Under the pieces are notes generated by a model. It did not search any database and was not told the DNA's origin. It saw nothing but the letters and a program-made list of their open reading frames with translations. Below, one piece after another: positions 22,401-33,365 of a stretch of DNA of 64,000 nt. The stretch covers positions 90,683 to 154,682 of the forward strand of contig CAJNDS010000378.1 in assembly GCA_905221605.1 (NCBI GenBank), read 5' to 3'. This DNA is from Symbiodinium natans. Its lineage: Eukaryota > Sar > Dinophyceae > Suessiales > Symbiodiniaceae. The number at the start of each line of letters is the position of its first letter. The first letter of the stretch is position 1. A program made the translations under genes and the position numbers.

Positions 22401-25400
22401 AGCTCCACGGGCAGCATGGAGGGGATCCTGGAAGATGCCGCCAGCAAGCCGGTTCCAGAGCTCGTGGTCTTCATCGTGTACGACCTGCCAAACCGCGACT
22501 GCCATGCTAAGGCCTCGAACGGCGAGCTGTGCTGTAGCTACAAAGCTGATGGGCGCTGTGACTACTTGGATGTGGGCGACGGCAGCTGCAGTGCCGGCCT
22601 CAAGCAATACAAGGAGGAGTACATTGACCAGATTGCCTCAGTGCTGCGGCAGTTCTCTGGACGTGTTCCAGTGGTGCTGGTCATCGAGCCGGATTCTTTG
22701 CCGAATCTGTCAACCAACCAGGCTGACCCAAGGTGTGGAAACGTTGCAACCAAGAGCGCCTACCAGGGCGGAGTCAGCTATGCCGTCAAGGCTTTGGCTG
22801 CAGCCGATCCATATGCTGCAATCTACCTGGACGCAGGTCACGGCGGCTGGCTAGGCTGGAAGGACAACATGAAGGATTTCGTGCAGACAATCAAGGGCCT
22901 CGGGGTTTCGGATCACATCCGCGGCTTCGCCAGCAACGTCGCAGGCCCAGGCCTCAGTCGCTCGTGCGGCTGAAGCCTCATATCTTCTGAGCTTAGGCTT
23001 CTCTTCCGAAGAGGTAGGAGGCTTGTGTATACTAGACTCGGTTGTCGCCGGCAAACCGAATTCTGACGAAACACCTCTGCAGTCTGCTATGCTGCACGTT
23101 GAAGCTTCGCATGCTAAACTGCAAGGGGTGAAGTAGTCGAAGCGCCAGTCGAAGTCCGAGCAAGTGAGACAGCACTGCACTGCAGGCTATCAGTATGTGG
23201 GTGAGGTGTGTCCGACCTACGACTTCTGCCTCAACAATGCCCATCCCAACCATCCGTGCTGCAGTGACCCCTGCGGCTTGACCAGCCAATGGAACCCGTC
23301 ACACAACGAGATGCAGTATGCCCTGCACCTGCGGAAAGCCATGTCGGAGGGCATCCGTGGCTTTGTGCCCCACATGATCATTGACACGGGACGCAATGGT
23401 GTTGCAGGGATGCGTTCGGATTGCGCCAACTGGTGCAACATTCGAGGCGCCGGCGTAGGTCTCGCGGCCACGACGGACACTGCCAGGCCATCTGTTGTTG
23501 ATGCCTACTTCTGGCTGAAGACGCCAGGTGAATCTGATGGCTGTTCGCAGACACTTCCGGATGGAGGTTCGTGCCCGCGCTTCGATGAGGACTGTGCCTC
23601 CGTCGACAGCATCGGCTTTCGCCCGGAGGAGCCCCGCGCGCCCGAAGCTGGACAGTGGTTCGACTACCAGATCAAGCAGCTGGCCGCGAACGCGCGCCTG
23701 TATCAAGGCGGCACCACCACGGAGGCCGCTGAGACCAGCGCTGAGGCATCCACCAGTGTGCCCATTGATCCGACATCAAGTGCACCTCTTCCGTCAACCT
23801 CTGGTAAGCCTAAGGGGAACAAGAACCCCTTTAAGGACAAAGTGTTCTACGTGAATCCTTCGTACCAGGCATCCTTGTCCACCAGCATCCAGTCCTCGGA
23901 GGGTGCAATCAAGGAGACACTCGAGGCCATGGTGGATTTGCCCTCGGCATACTGGCTGGACAAGCGAGACAAGATTCACGGCAGCTCCACGGGCAGCATG
24001 GAGGGGATCCTGGAAGATGCCGCCAGCAAGCCGGTTCCAGAGCTCGTGGTCTTCATCGTGTACGACCTGCCAAACCGCGACTGCCATGCTAAGGCCTCGA
24101 ACGGCGAGCTGTGCTGTAGCTACAAAGCTGATGGGCGCTGTGACTACTTGGATGTGGGCGACGGCAGCTGCAGTGCCGGCCTCAAGCAATACAAGGAGGA
24201 GTACATTGACCAGATTGCCTCAGTGCTGCGGCAGTTCTCTGGACGTGTTCCAGTGGTGCTGGTCATCGAGCCGGATTCTTTGCCGAATCTGTCAACCAAC
24301 CAGGCTGACCCAAGGTGTGGAAACGTTGCAACCAAGAGCGCCTACCAGGGCGGAGTCAGCTATGCCGTCAAGGCTTTGGCTGCAGCCGATCCATATGCGG
24401 CAATCTACCTGGACGCAGGTCACGGCGGCTGGCTAGGCTGGAAGGACAACATGAAGGATTTCGTGCAGACAATCAAGGGCCTCGGGGTTTCGGATCACAT
24501 CCGCGGCTTCGCCAGCAACGTCGCAGGCCCAGGCCTCAGTCGTTCGTGCGGCTGAAGCCTCATATCTTCTGAGCTTAGGCTTCTCTTCCGAAGAGGTAGG
24601 AGGCTTGTGTATACTAGACTCGGTTGTCGCCGGCAAACCGAATTCTGACGAAACACCTCTGCAGTCTGCTATGCTGCACGTTGAAGCTTCGCATGCTAAA
24701 CTGCAAGGGGTGAAGTAGTCGAAGCGCCAGTCGAAGTCCGAGCAAGTGAGACAGCACTGCACTGCAGGCTATCAGTATGTGGGTGAGGTGTGTCCGACCT
24801 ACGACTTCTGCCTCAACAATGCCCATCCCAACCATCCGTGCTGCAGTGACCCCTGCGGCTTGACCAGCCAATGGAACCCGTCACACAACGAGATGCAGTA
24901 TGCCCTGCACCTGCGGAAAGCCATGTCGGAGGGCATCCGTGGCTTTGTGCCCCACATGATCATTGACACGGGACGCAATGGTGTTGCAGGGATGCGTTCG
25001 GATTGCGCCAACTGGTGCAACATTCGAGGCGCCGGCGTAGGTCTCGCGGCCACGACGGACACTGCCAGGCCATCTGTTGTTGATGCCTACTTCTGGCTGA
25101 AGACGCCAGGTGAATCTGATGGCTGTTCGCAGACACTTCCGGATGGAGGTTCGTGCCCGCGCTTCGATGAGGACTGTGCCTCCGTCGACAGCATCGGCTT
25201 TCGCCCGGAGGAGCCCCGCGCGCCCGAAGCTGGACAGTGGTTCGACTACCAGATCAAGCAGCTGGCCGCGAACGCGCGCCTGTATCAAGGCGGCACCACC
25301 ACGGAGGCCGCTGAGACCAGCGCTGAGGCATCCACCAGTGTGCCCATTGATCCGACATCAAGTGCACCTCTTCCGTCAACCTCTGGTAAGCCTAAGGGGA

Positions 25401-26870
25401 ACAAGAACCCCTTTAAGGACAAAGTGTTCTACGTGAATCCTTCGTACCAGGCATCCTTGTCCACCAGCATCCAGTCCTCGGAGGGTGCAATCAAGGAGAC
25501 ACTCGAGGCCATGGTGGATTTACCCTCGGCATACTGGCTGGACAAGCGAGACAAGATTCACGGCAGCTCCACGGGCAGCATGGAGGGGATCCTGGAAGAT
25601 GCCGCCAGCAAGCCGGTTCCAGAGCTCGTGGTCTTCATCGTGTACGACCTGCCAAACCGCGACTGCCATGCTAAGGCCTCGAACGGCGAGCTGTGCTGTA
25701 GCTACAAAGCTGATGGGCGCTGTGACTACTTGGATGTGGGCGACGGCAGCTGCAGTGCCGGCCTCAAGCAATACAAGGAGGAGTACATTGACCAGATTGC
25801 CTCAGTGCTGCGGCAGTTCTCTGGACGTGTTCCAGTGGTGCTGGTCATCGAGCCGGATTCTTTGCCGAATCTGTCAACCAACCAGGCTGACCCAAGGTGT
25901 GGAAACGTTGCAACCAAGAGCGCCTACCAGGGCGGAGTCAGCTATGCCGTCAAGGCTTTGGCTGCAGCCGATCCATATGCTGCAATCTACCTGGACGCAG
26001 GTCACGGCGGCTGGCTAGGCTGGAAGGACAACATGAAGGATTTCGTGCAGACAATCAAGGGCCTCGGGGTTTCGGATCACATCCGCGGCTTCGCCAGCAA
26101 CGTCGCAGGCCCAGGCCTCAGTCGCTCGTGCGGCTGAAGCCTCATATCTTCTGAGCTTAGGCTTCTCTTCCGAAGAGGTAGGAGGCTTGTGTATACTAGA
26201 CTCGGTTGTCGCCGGCAAACCGAATTCTGACGAAACACCTCTGCAGTCTGCTATGCTGCACGTTGAAGCTTCGCATGCTAAACTGCAAGGGGTGAAGTAG
26301 TCGAAGCGCCAGTCGAAGTCCGAGCAAGTGAGACAGCACTGCACTGCAGGCTATCAGTATGTGGGTGAGGTGTGTCCGACCTACGACTTCTGCCTCAACA
26401 ATGCCCATCCCAACCATCCGTGCTGCAGTGACCCCTGCGGCTTGACCAGCCAATGGAACCCGTCACACAACGAGATGCAGTATGCCCTGCACCTGCGGAA
26501 AGCCATGTCGGAGGGCATCCGTGGCTTTGTGCCCCACATGATCATTGACACGGGACGCAATGGTGTTGCAGGGATGCGTTCGGATTGCGCCAACTGGTGC
26601 AACATTCGAGGCGCCGGCGTAGGTCTCGCGGCCACGACGGACACTGCCAGGCCATCTGTTGTTGATGCCTACTTCTGGCTGAAGACGCCAGGTGAATCTG
26701 ATGGCTGTTCGCAGACACTTCCGGATGGAGGTTCGTGCCCGCGCTTCGATGAGGACTGTGCCTCCGTCGACAGCATCGGCTTTCGCCCGGAGGAGCCCCG
26801 CGCGCCCGAAGCTGGACAGTGGTTCGACTACCAGATCAAGCAGCTGGCCGCGAACGCGCGCCTGTACTGA
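19426..26870 (+). CDS. secreted four-domain glycoside hydrolase family 6 (cellulase/cellobiohydrolase-type)
   Basis: Seven exons: 19426-19574, 19653-19753, 19849-20423, 21642-22968, 23186-24550, 24768-26132, 26350-26870. They total 5403 nt, exactly 1801 codons ending TGA, with every junction phase matching. The start ATG opens a signal peptide (MVAFLSLVVAGLVGSFA). Four GH6 catalytic domains follow, beginning with NPF near residues 36, 475, 930 and 1385. Each domain has YDLPNRDC (Asp equivalent to T. reesei Cel6A D175), VLVIEPDSLP (proton-donor Asp, D221 equivalent), YLDAGHGGWLGW, DTGRNG, WCNIRGAG and GESDG (D401 equivalent), so all four look active. A Cys-rich insert (CPTYDFCLNN...CCSDPC) lies between the halves. 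Linkers are Ser/Thr-rich (domains 2-3 and 3-4) or shorter (1-2). No carbohydrate-binding module seen. Family members cleave beta-1,4-glucan; a role on cellulose in the dinoflagellate wall or in food is inference. Confidence 0.95.
19575..19652 (+). other. GA-AG intron in GH6 domain 1 (78 nt)
   Basis: Removing it turns ..NPSY into NPSYRTSLASSIASSD, parallel to NPSYQASLSTSIQSSE in domains 2-4, which have no intron here. Both ends carry agga (acAGGAgc ... gcAGGAca), so the exact cut is ambiguous within the repeat. Confidence 0.9.
19754..19848 (+). other. GA-AG intron in GH6 domain 1 (95 nt)
   Basis: Splicing gives WLDKRGKIHGSS, parallel to WLDKRDKIHGSS in domains 2-4, which lack this intron. Again both ends carry AGGA (cgAGGAca ... 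ttAGGAaa). Confidence 0.9.
20424..21641 (+). other. long GT-AG intron of GH6 (1218 nt)
   Basis: It splits domain 1 between GPGLSK and GSCASDLPASGYQSVGEVCP. The acceptor has a good pyrimidine tract (gctctgctcttttttgcttag). The position matches the 217-nt intron of domains 2-4, but the sequence is unrelated to it. It holds ggcgggactctc-type short repeats at 21133-21290 and no recognisable gene. Confidence 0.85.
22239..26869 (+). repeat. tandem 1582-bp units encoding GH6 domains 2-4
   Basis: The unit (N-half exon, 217-nt intron, C-half exon, linker) starts at about 22239 and repeats at 23821 and 25403; the third copy ends at the stop codon. Corresponding points are exactly 1582 bp apart (exon ends 22968, 24550, 26132). 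I see only isolated single-base differences between copies (for example gcggcaatc at 24397 versus gctgcaatc in the others), introns included, so the expansion is recent or under strong conversion. Confidence 0.95.
22969..23185 (+). other. 217-nt GC-AG intron; identical-length copies at 24551-24767 and 26133-26349
   Basis: Donor tgcg|gctgaagcc and acceptor ctgcag|gctatcag join GLSRSC to GYQYVGEVCP in frame. All three copies are 217 nt and nearly identical. GGCT is present on both sides of each junction. Confidence 0.9.
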
Positions 26871-27640
26871 GGTGAGGCCTCCATGTTGACGACTGTCAGT
26901 TGTTTTAGCAACCAAGAGATTCTGGAAGCCAGATCGACAGCACAAAGTGCACTGGCCTTGGATCCTGACTTTGTCTTCAGTTGCACGCCTGATGGCTGCA
27001 AGGCAGCACCTGCACAGAATTCAGCATATCTTTTGGCAATCAGCTCAGCGCGACTTCAACAAAGAGCTTTAGAGCTCTTCGGGAGTTGGCATGCCTTCCG
27101 CACGGCGAACAGGGATGAGACCTGTTACAGGGAACAAACATGGCAGCGGTCGATGTTTTCTTGGCTGCGGTGCACTTCTAAGCACGGAGCCACTACAGTC
27201 CTTACAAGTAGAGCAGACTCAGAAAGAAGAGCGACTGCCATCTTTGTCCACCAGACCGACCTAGAAAGATGTCTTGATGAACGGCAAAGTCGAGTGTTGT
27301 CAAAATCTAAATCCCTTCCGGACAGCCTTCGTCAGCATAATTACGCAAGCCTGCCATCCGGTGATATCCGGCAGTAGGTTAGATCTGGCACTAGCACCAA
27401 CGTTACGGCCTTTTCCTCTCCACTTGGCACACTTGTAAAGGAGTGTGATGTGGGCCGTTGTCCAATTTGTGCGGGGAAGGTTTGCTTGATGAGGAGCAAC
27501 AGTTTCCTCAGATCCAAGCGCCCGCCGCAATTCGAGATAGCAAAAAAGGAGCCCAGTATTGTGTGCCTGCTTTGCAAGAGACTGTATCGACTGTATCTTC
27601 AGCCCTCACCACGAAACCAAGGCACGCAACGCTCGAAAAG
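26871..27640. other. no gene recognised; GH6 3' flank inside the GH2 span
   Basis: An open frame at 26883-27377 (164 codons) starts just after the GH6 stop. It has no recognisable domain, and its composition does not resemble GH6 or GH2. Possibly 3' UTR or intron. Confidence 0.4.
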
Positions 27641-27679
27641 GAGTTGCGGCTTTGGTCTCCTGAGGATGCGGCACTGCAA
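27641..27679 (+). CDS. candidate GH2 middle-domain exon
   Basis: A 39-nt exon between an AG|G acceptor (cgaaaag|gag) and a GC donor (ctgcaa|gcattgcc) reads ELRLWSPEDAALQ. It resembles the LWSPEdPxLY motif of the Ig-like domain between the sugar-binding domain and the barrel. Both ends are phase 0. It is very short, so chance is possible. The rest of this domain, about 100 residues, was not found. Confidence 0.4.
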
Positions 27680-29180
27680 GCATTGCCTTGACACAATTGA
27701 CATGCTAAGACTGCTAGCTGCTAAGACAAATCGAAGCTGAGAGCACGGCCAGGACCCCCAGTGCTATACAGCTCATGTCTCACTTGGTTCCCGCACAAGC
27801 TCAATCTCGGTGGAGCGACACTTCGCACGCCGATTTCTGGCCGTGCAAGAGGGCCGCCTGCTGCTCAACGGCAAGGCCCGGCGTACAGCCCAGCTCCGGT
27901 CTTTGTTCTTCACCTGTCTCAGCGGTGGTTCTGCCTCCCTGTTCGAGTTCCGGGCCCGTTGGCCATGAACCTCCATACAGAACAAATATTTGTCGGGGAA
28001 ACGCCACTCATGAAGTGTATCTTCTTCGTAACGTGGAAAGCGAGCAGAAGGCAGTACACTGGCTGCCTAAGAGGCTTTGGCTTAAGACATGTCCCTCTTG
28101 GTTTTGCTTGCTTATCTCTGTTTGCTCCAGTCATGCCGCTGCCATTCAATTTTTTGGAACCCGCAGAGAAGGTTAAATCACGAGCCTTTGCCTCCGTCAT
28201 TCAATATAAAGATCATCATCTCATCTTAACCCGTCTGCCCCGCCACCCAATCGGTAACCATATGCATTTTCTTGGGCATGGTTACCTGCACAGGTTTCAA
28301 CCGTATGTTCTCGGGAGCGAGAATTGTACCCGCAGGCGATCTTCATCCGCTTACCTTCCACCCCACTTCCTCATCGGTAACATTGCATTTGCTTGGGGAG
28401 GAGCGTTGTATCCGCAGATTATTTGCTAAGTAGAGGAAAAATTCTTGTTCACAACGAGGCAAACGATCATGTACGACTTCTTTAGGGTTTTCGAACCCCT
28501 CCAGCTGCCCTCTCCCCTCCCCCGACCCCCAAATTTTAAATCAGATTACCCTTGAAGTTTTGTGCCACAGCACAGTCCCATGTATCTTAGTCGTGCGTAG
28601 ACGTTTGCTTCAAGCTTGGCACGCGAGTTGGATGTCAAATGTCTCTCTTGAATGCTGGATCGGTGGACCACGCTTTCAAACAAATGCAGTGATTCGCGGG
28701 GTCATGTCAAGAGTCGTCATATGTTATGTTTCGTGAATGGTGTCTCCTGTTCTTTCTGTGACCCGGACGAACATCTTTCAAAAAAGGCAATGCCCAAACC
28801 TGGTTGTTTCTTTCGTAAAAACCCAATCCTACATCGTTTGGGCCGTTTGGTGTTCTGGCTATCTTTGCCGCGAGGCGGGGCGGAAATTCAACAAATCTCA
28901 GTTTGTTTGTCCTCCCCATCGAAAACTTCTGCCTTTTCTTGGGCGCCGCAGGGTTCAACTTATGCGTCTCACTTTAGTCGGTTTGGCCCGGCCTTACACG
29001 GACCAAGGCATGCCCCTGCATGCAATCCACAGTCCAGGTGATGTTCGTGCATGGGGTGCTATATCAGGCGCGGGCCATGGCCTGTATTGGCGCAAGGGAA
29101 GCACAATAGGTTGCTACATGTTGCATCATGTTGCTACAGCCAGCTGCCACCAATACGATTCTGGAGCGCATGCTTGTTAG
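27680..29180. other. no confident gene; GH2 intron sequence
   Basis: Several open frames (27761-28429, 28652-29180) lack known motifs. A segment near 28072 (GFGLRHV after gag|gc) could be the SYFGxR strand of GH2, but is too short to claim. Confidence 0.4.
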
Positions 29181-30262
29181 CAGTTGGACTCAGCTGAGGG
29201 CTACTGGCCCGAGTCATTGCTCACCCCGCCGGACGTCGAGGCCGTCGGACGCGACCTTCGGATGATCAAGGCAGACACGGCCCAAAAAAAGTCAGCTGCA
29301 AAAACTGCAAAGTACAGGGCAACCTCCCCAGCGAACCCCAGGCCGCAGGCTTCAACACCATTCGCGTGCACGCGGTGGTCATGGGGGAAGCATTCTACGC
29401 CTTGTGCGACAAGCTCGGCCTTCTTGTGTGGCAGGTCATGCGCCAAACGCACGTCATTAGGGGATCGGTTTGGTGTATGACTCTGTATGACATACATTGT
29501 CTCGCCGGAGGACATGCCAGCAGGTGATATGCGTGCTATGCCAACGTGGTCGGAAGTCCGAGCCGTTGCCGAGGAAGAGAGACTTGTTCAAAGCAGACTT
29601 AAGCAAAAATCACATTGAACTACGCACAAGCAAGAGCCGTGCCCGCTCCAAGGATCGGCATGGAAGCCCAAAGGCAGGTTGGATTCGACATCCTTATGTT
29701 ATGGCTGGACTGTATACCAATTACTCTGTAAGCCGAAATCCGGATGCAGGTTGAATTTGCCTGTTCGACGGGCACTCTTCGATGAGATTCGTCGGTCGCA
29801 TGCCAGTCAGACGGCCTTTGAGGTTGAGCTGCAGGACAGGCCTTGCTAGTGACAGACACCGACACGCGATCTCAATCTGACAGTGCTTGCTCAGCTTTGC
29901 GCAGGCCATGGTACGTGCTTTGTCACATTTTGCTTCCGTCACAGTCTGGGTACTCTTCAACGAGGGCTGGGGCCAGTCAAACACCCAGGCCTCTTGCCTC
30001 TTGCCTCGTAGCGTGCTCTTGAAGCGATGACGAGACGTTGCACAAGCTTTTGGCACAGGCTTGGGTGGCTTTGTTGCGGCAACTTGACCCCAGTCGGCTG
30101 ATTGACGCATCTGCGCTGCAAGAACATGCCCTGGCACGCTGTTCCCTCTTCACAGCATTCTGTTCTGCTAAGAGATATCATCGTTGAGGCCAACAGTGGG
30201 TGGAATGAAGTTGAAGGTCCGGCATTGGGAGATTTCGCGGATCTTCATAATTATGTGCCTCG
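29181..30262 (+). CDS. glycoside hydrolase family 2, TIM-barrel exons with acid/base Glu
   Basis: Exons in order: 29181-29270 QLDSAEGYWPESLLTPPDVE...RDLRMIK; 29342-29434 AAGFNTIRVHAVVMGEAFYA...CDKLGLLVWQ; 29511-29578 DMPAGDMRAMPTWSEV; 29750-about 29834 ALFDEIRRSHASQTAFEVEL; 29945-about 29976 VWVLFNEGWGQ; about 30173-30262 EANSGWNEVEGPALGDFADL followed by HNYVPRR. These match LDQGYWPES, DiexmKxxGFNxiRxH, LGLLVWQDMP, ASQxAFExEL, WVLFNEGWGQ (acid/base Glu) and SGWNE..GDxxDxHNYP of GH2. Introns 29271 (GC), 29435 (GT) and 29579 (GA) are frame-exact with AG|G. The segment before VWVLFNEG (normally HPSIV) is short and may need another tiny exon near 29890. The nucleophile exon is 9 kb downstream. 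Confidence 0.9.
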
Positions 30263-30602
30263 GCGGGCCATGTCCCGAGACATGAGGAGGGCTTATTGCT
30301 GCCACCTGCACATTCACAGTTCTGTTGCGAAGGAAGATAACTCATCAATTTTCGGGCCCCTTGCAATGAGCTTTCAGAACTTTGCCGAGTGGGGCTACAA
30401 CGTTGCAGGCCAAGCTGTTGGGAGGAGCGTGTCTGGGCAGGGGGTATTGGATGCAGAATTGCAAACATGTCGTAGGACAGGTCGGAAAAATCGGAGGATG
30501 CACGCTTCTGCAATCCGATGGGCCCAAACAGGAGGTGTCACCATCTCAGAGCTCTAGCCGCTATAATGATTACTCGACTGTAACTATAGTAGGGGGCTCG
30601 AC
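30263..30602. other. GH2 intron / PPR 5' flank
   Basis: The GH2 frame stays open past 30262 but loses similarity to the family. No exon recognised. The PPR start may be preceded by an unseen exon here. Confidence 0.4.
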
Positions 30603-33365
30603 ATGCTCGCACAATCGAGCCACCGCAGCCTGCCGGGCACCACGGCCAGAGAAGCCTTGGTGGCAAGGCGAGATGCAAAGCGATTGCACCGGCACCGGCT
30701 TCATGGAAGCCTCGATAGCCTCAGTAGCCATTCTGGGACCCATTCTGGGCTTTTGGCTGGAGTTGCTTTGGTCACCTCACAGAGAAAGTCTGCCCGTTCC
30801 CGCGTCTTGTTGAGACTAGCTAAAATTGCCAATGAAGAGTCGGCTGAAGGTCCAGAAGCACTCGCTCCCGACTCGCGAGCAACGCTGGCTCAACAATCGG
30901 AAACGGAGTCTGGTATCGGCACAAGGCCCACTTGGCACGCCAAACTGCAGCGAGTGTGTTGCACTTGCGACTACGATACGATAGCTCGGGTTGCACTGTC
31001 CCTTGGGAGCGACGATGCAGCAGCTTTCGTTGAAGCTGTTGCGCACGAATGTGTGACACGCCACTTCAGCTTCTTCACCGAGACCCTGAGGGCATGTCGT
31101 TTGCGCGACGTGGCTCCACTCGTAAGCGTTGAGCTGTATCATTTGGTGGAGCCTTGGCTTCGAGAGCAGTGTGCCAACCATGCCGCCTGGGAAGCCGTGA
31201 TCTACGCCTTAACCTTGAAGTCATTTGAAGCGAACGAATACCCAGATGAGGCTTTCAATCTCCTCAGTGAAATGGAGAGCGGGGCAGATCCCCGAATGCC
31301 AGAGCCAACAAGTGCGACATACTGCATTCTCGTCCAAGCCGTTGCTAGTAGCCGGGGCCGCATGGCTGCCAGGCAGCTGTTGTCCAGGTCAGCTTCCTTC
31401 CTGATACGTTCTGAACCTGTCATCTATTTAATGTTGGCCGCGGTGCATGCCGATGCAGACATCGACACGGCGAAGACATTTGTGCGAAAGGGTGAGATGT
31501 TGATGAGGTCTTGGAAAGGCAGCAAGGACGTGTTGCACCTCGGCTGGTCCTTTGTCGTGTCGTCGCTGGTAGGAAGGTTTGAAGGGAACCCGCCGCGACC
31601 CCTCACATGCGCAAGTCTTGGTCTGAATCCCCACAGCCCCGTTCAATGCTATAAGCCCGCCTCTTGCCTGAAGCATCGAGAAGCAGGTCGAGGATCTTCA
31701 GGGATTTTGGGCTGGTCTTGGACTCTGCACTTCCCAAATTGGATCGGACTTTGAGTGTTGGGGGCTGTTTGGGTTCCGGTCTCCAGCTCTAGTTACTCTA
31801 GTAGCTTATCCTATCGATCCTCACACTGCAGGCTCCAACCAGGTTTTCTGTACACCACATTACTTGCAGCTTATCGGCGGATGGGGCGTTTGCGAGATTG
31901 CTACACCGTTCTTGGTGTGATGCAGCAGCATAAGATCCAGCCTGACTATGTTTCCTTTGGTGTTTTGCAGCAAGCTTGCTGGGGCCATCTCGATGCAGCA
32001 ATAGAGATTCGACAGCTCTTGCGCCTCATGGAGGTCATGGCAGTCACACCAACAACGATCAACTACAACGCCCTCATCAAAGCATATAGTGACACGGGGC
32101 AGCTCACGATGGCACTTCAAGTTGCCAACCGAATGCGAGAAGCTGGAGTTCCCTGGGATCAGTTCACATACCATTACTTGCTTTGTGCCGTGGTTGGTGC
32201 GGAGCAGATGCAGCTTGCGGTTCGCCTGCTTACTGGAATGCAAGGTGATGGAGTGAGACCCCGGGCCAGGCACTACATTGCTGTGTTCGTGGGTCTTGCA
32301 CAGGCAGGTTTCTATGAAGATGCAGTGCGCGTGTTCGAGCGCCTGGCCTCTATGGGCGCGCAATATGCAAATCTATATGCTTACAATGTCATGATGGGCA
32401 TACAGTGCCGCAGGGGTGACATGGAGTCTGCATTGCGGACGTTGAACCGGCTTCAAGAAGTGGGGATGGAAGCCAACACAATGTCCTTTCGCCTGTTGTT
32501 GGAAGGGTATGTTTTCGCAGGTGATTGGATGTCTGCTTTGGACATGCAAGCTCCACTGCTTGCATTTAGAGATCGCCTTCAGAGAATCTGTACAGACACC
32601 TCAGTGACTCAGTCGGGTCGGGAAGCTGCTGCAAAGGAGTTGCAGCAAAAAAGGCACTGGACGAAGGCATACTATCTGCTAATTGACGCAGCTCTCTGGA
32701 ACGATGAGTGGGTTCGTGCTGTCAACTTGGTGAAGAACATGGTGGATCAAGGTCTTCCGGTCCACCCTGTAAGGCATGCCCGCCTGGTGCGTGACTTGCA
32801 GTTCTACGCTTCCGGTGACCAAGATGACGTGGCAGTTACTGATGTTACGTACATCCGGCTTTCGAGTTCTGAAGCCGAAGGGGGTGCCGAGCAGAAGCAA
32901 GCCCAATGGATGGCGCGTGTTCCAAACATCCCAAGGCCCGATGTCGAACTCGCTGTGCCGAGCATGGCCAGCACGGAGAAGATACCGCTTCATGTGTTGG
33001 CAGCGAGTTTCGCCCCTCACTGGGTTAATCCTGACAGGGGTTCTTTCAGTTTGGATTCCATACCTGACCTGTGCAAGAAGATGCTTGGCAAGGAGGGCCA
33101 AGAAGCCTTTCAAGCAGATCCCACGGCTGCGTATGCTCTCATTCATGCTTATTATCACACAACCGTTCACCGAAGACCCATCGTCTCAAGAGAGATCCCT
33201 GCAAGGGAGGAGATCCTTGGGCGTGCCGGCCCAGAGACCATTGAGAGCCTGCAAGAGCTCTTCGACTCACAGGGATGGCCCGGCAGAGCTTCGCATGGAT
33301 ATCTCTTCATGAGGCCTCACAGAGATCACCTCAGCTTGTACCCTGAGAGGCCATACTTTGTGTAG
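30603..33365 (+). CDS. pentatricopeptide-repeat (PPR) protein, probably organellar
   Basis: Two exons. Exon 1 runs from an ATG at 30603 to a donor I could not fix between about 31500 and 31575. Exon 2 starts at 31832 (actgcag|g) and ends with TAG at 33363-33365. Exon 1 begins with an Arg-rich, acid-poor stretch (REALVARRDAKRLHRHRL), compatible with organelle import, and contains weaker helical repeats (AWEAVIYALTLKSFEANEYP; TYCILVQAVASSRGRMAARQ). Exon 2 has about seven 35-residue PPR units, for example FLYTTLLAAYRRMGRLRDCY, TINYNALIKAYSDTGQLTMA, TYHYLLCAVVGAEQMQLAVR and LYAYNVMMGIQCRRGDMESA. A non-PPR tail of about 200 residues ends PERPYFV. PPR proteins bind RNA in plastids and mitochondria. 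The gene sits between GH2 exons on the same strand. Confidence 0.9.

Noticed and set aside
22969-23185. Reading the GH6 exons as separate single-exon genes ending at the TGA shortly after GLSRSCG
   Set aside because: Each such product would contain the C-half of one domain and the N-half of the next. Splicing the 217-nt introns rebuilds whole domains and gives an exact multiple of three overall.
21660-26945. Numerous ORFs of 60-177 codons on both strands over the GH6 units
   Set aside because: They recur at the 1582-bp period only because the DNA does. The GH6 frame is the only one with family motifs; the others are shadows.
29721-30193. - strand ORFs over the GH2 barrel exons
   Set aside because: The + strand carries the exact GH2 active-site motifs here, so these are antisense shadows.
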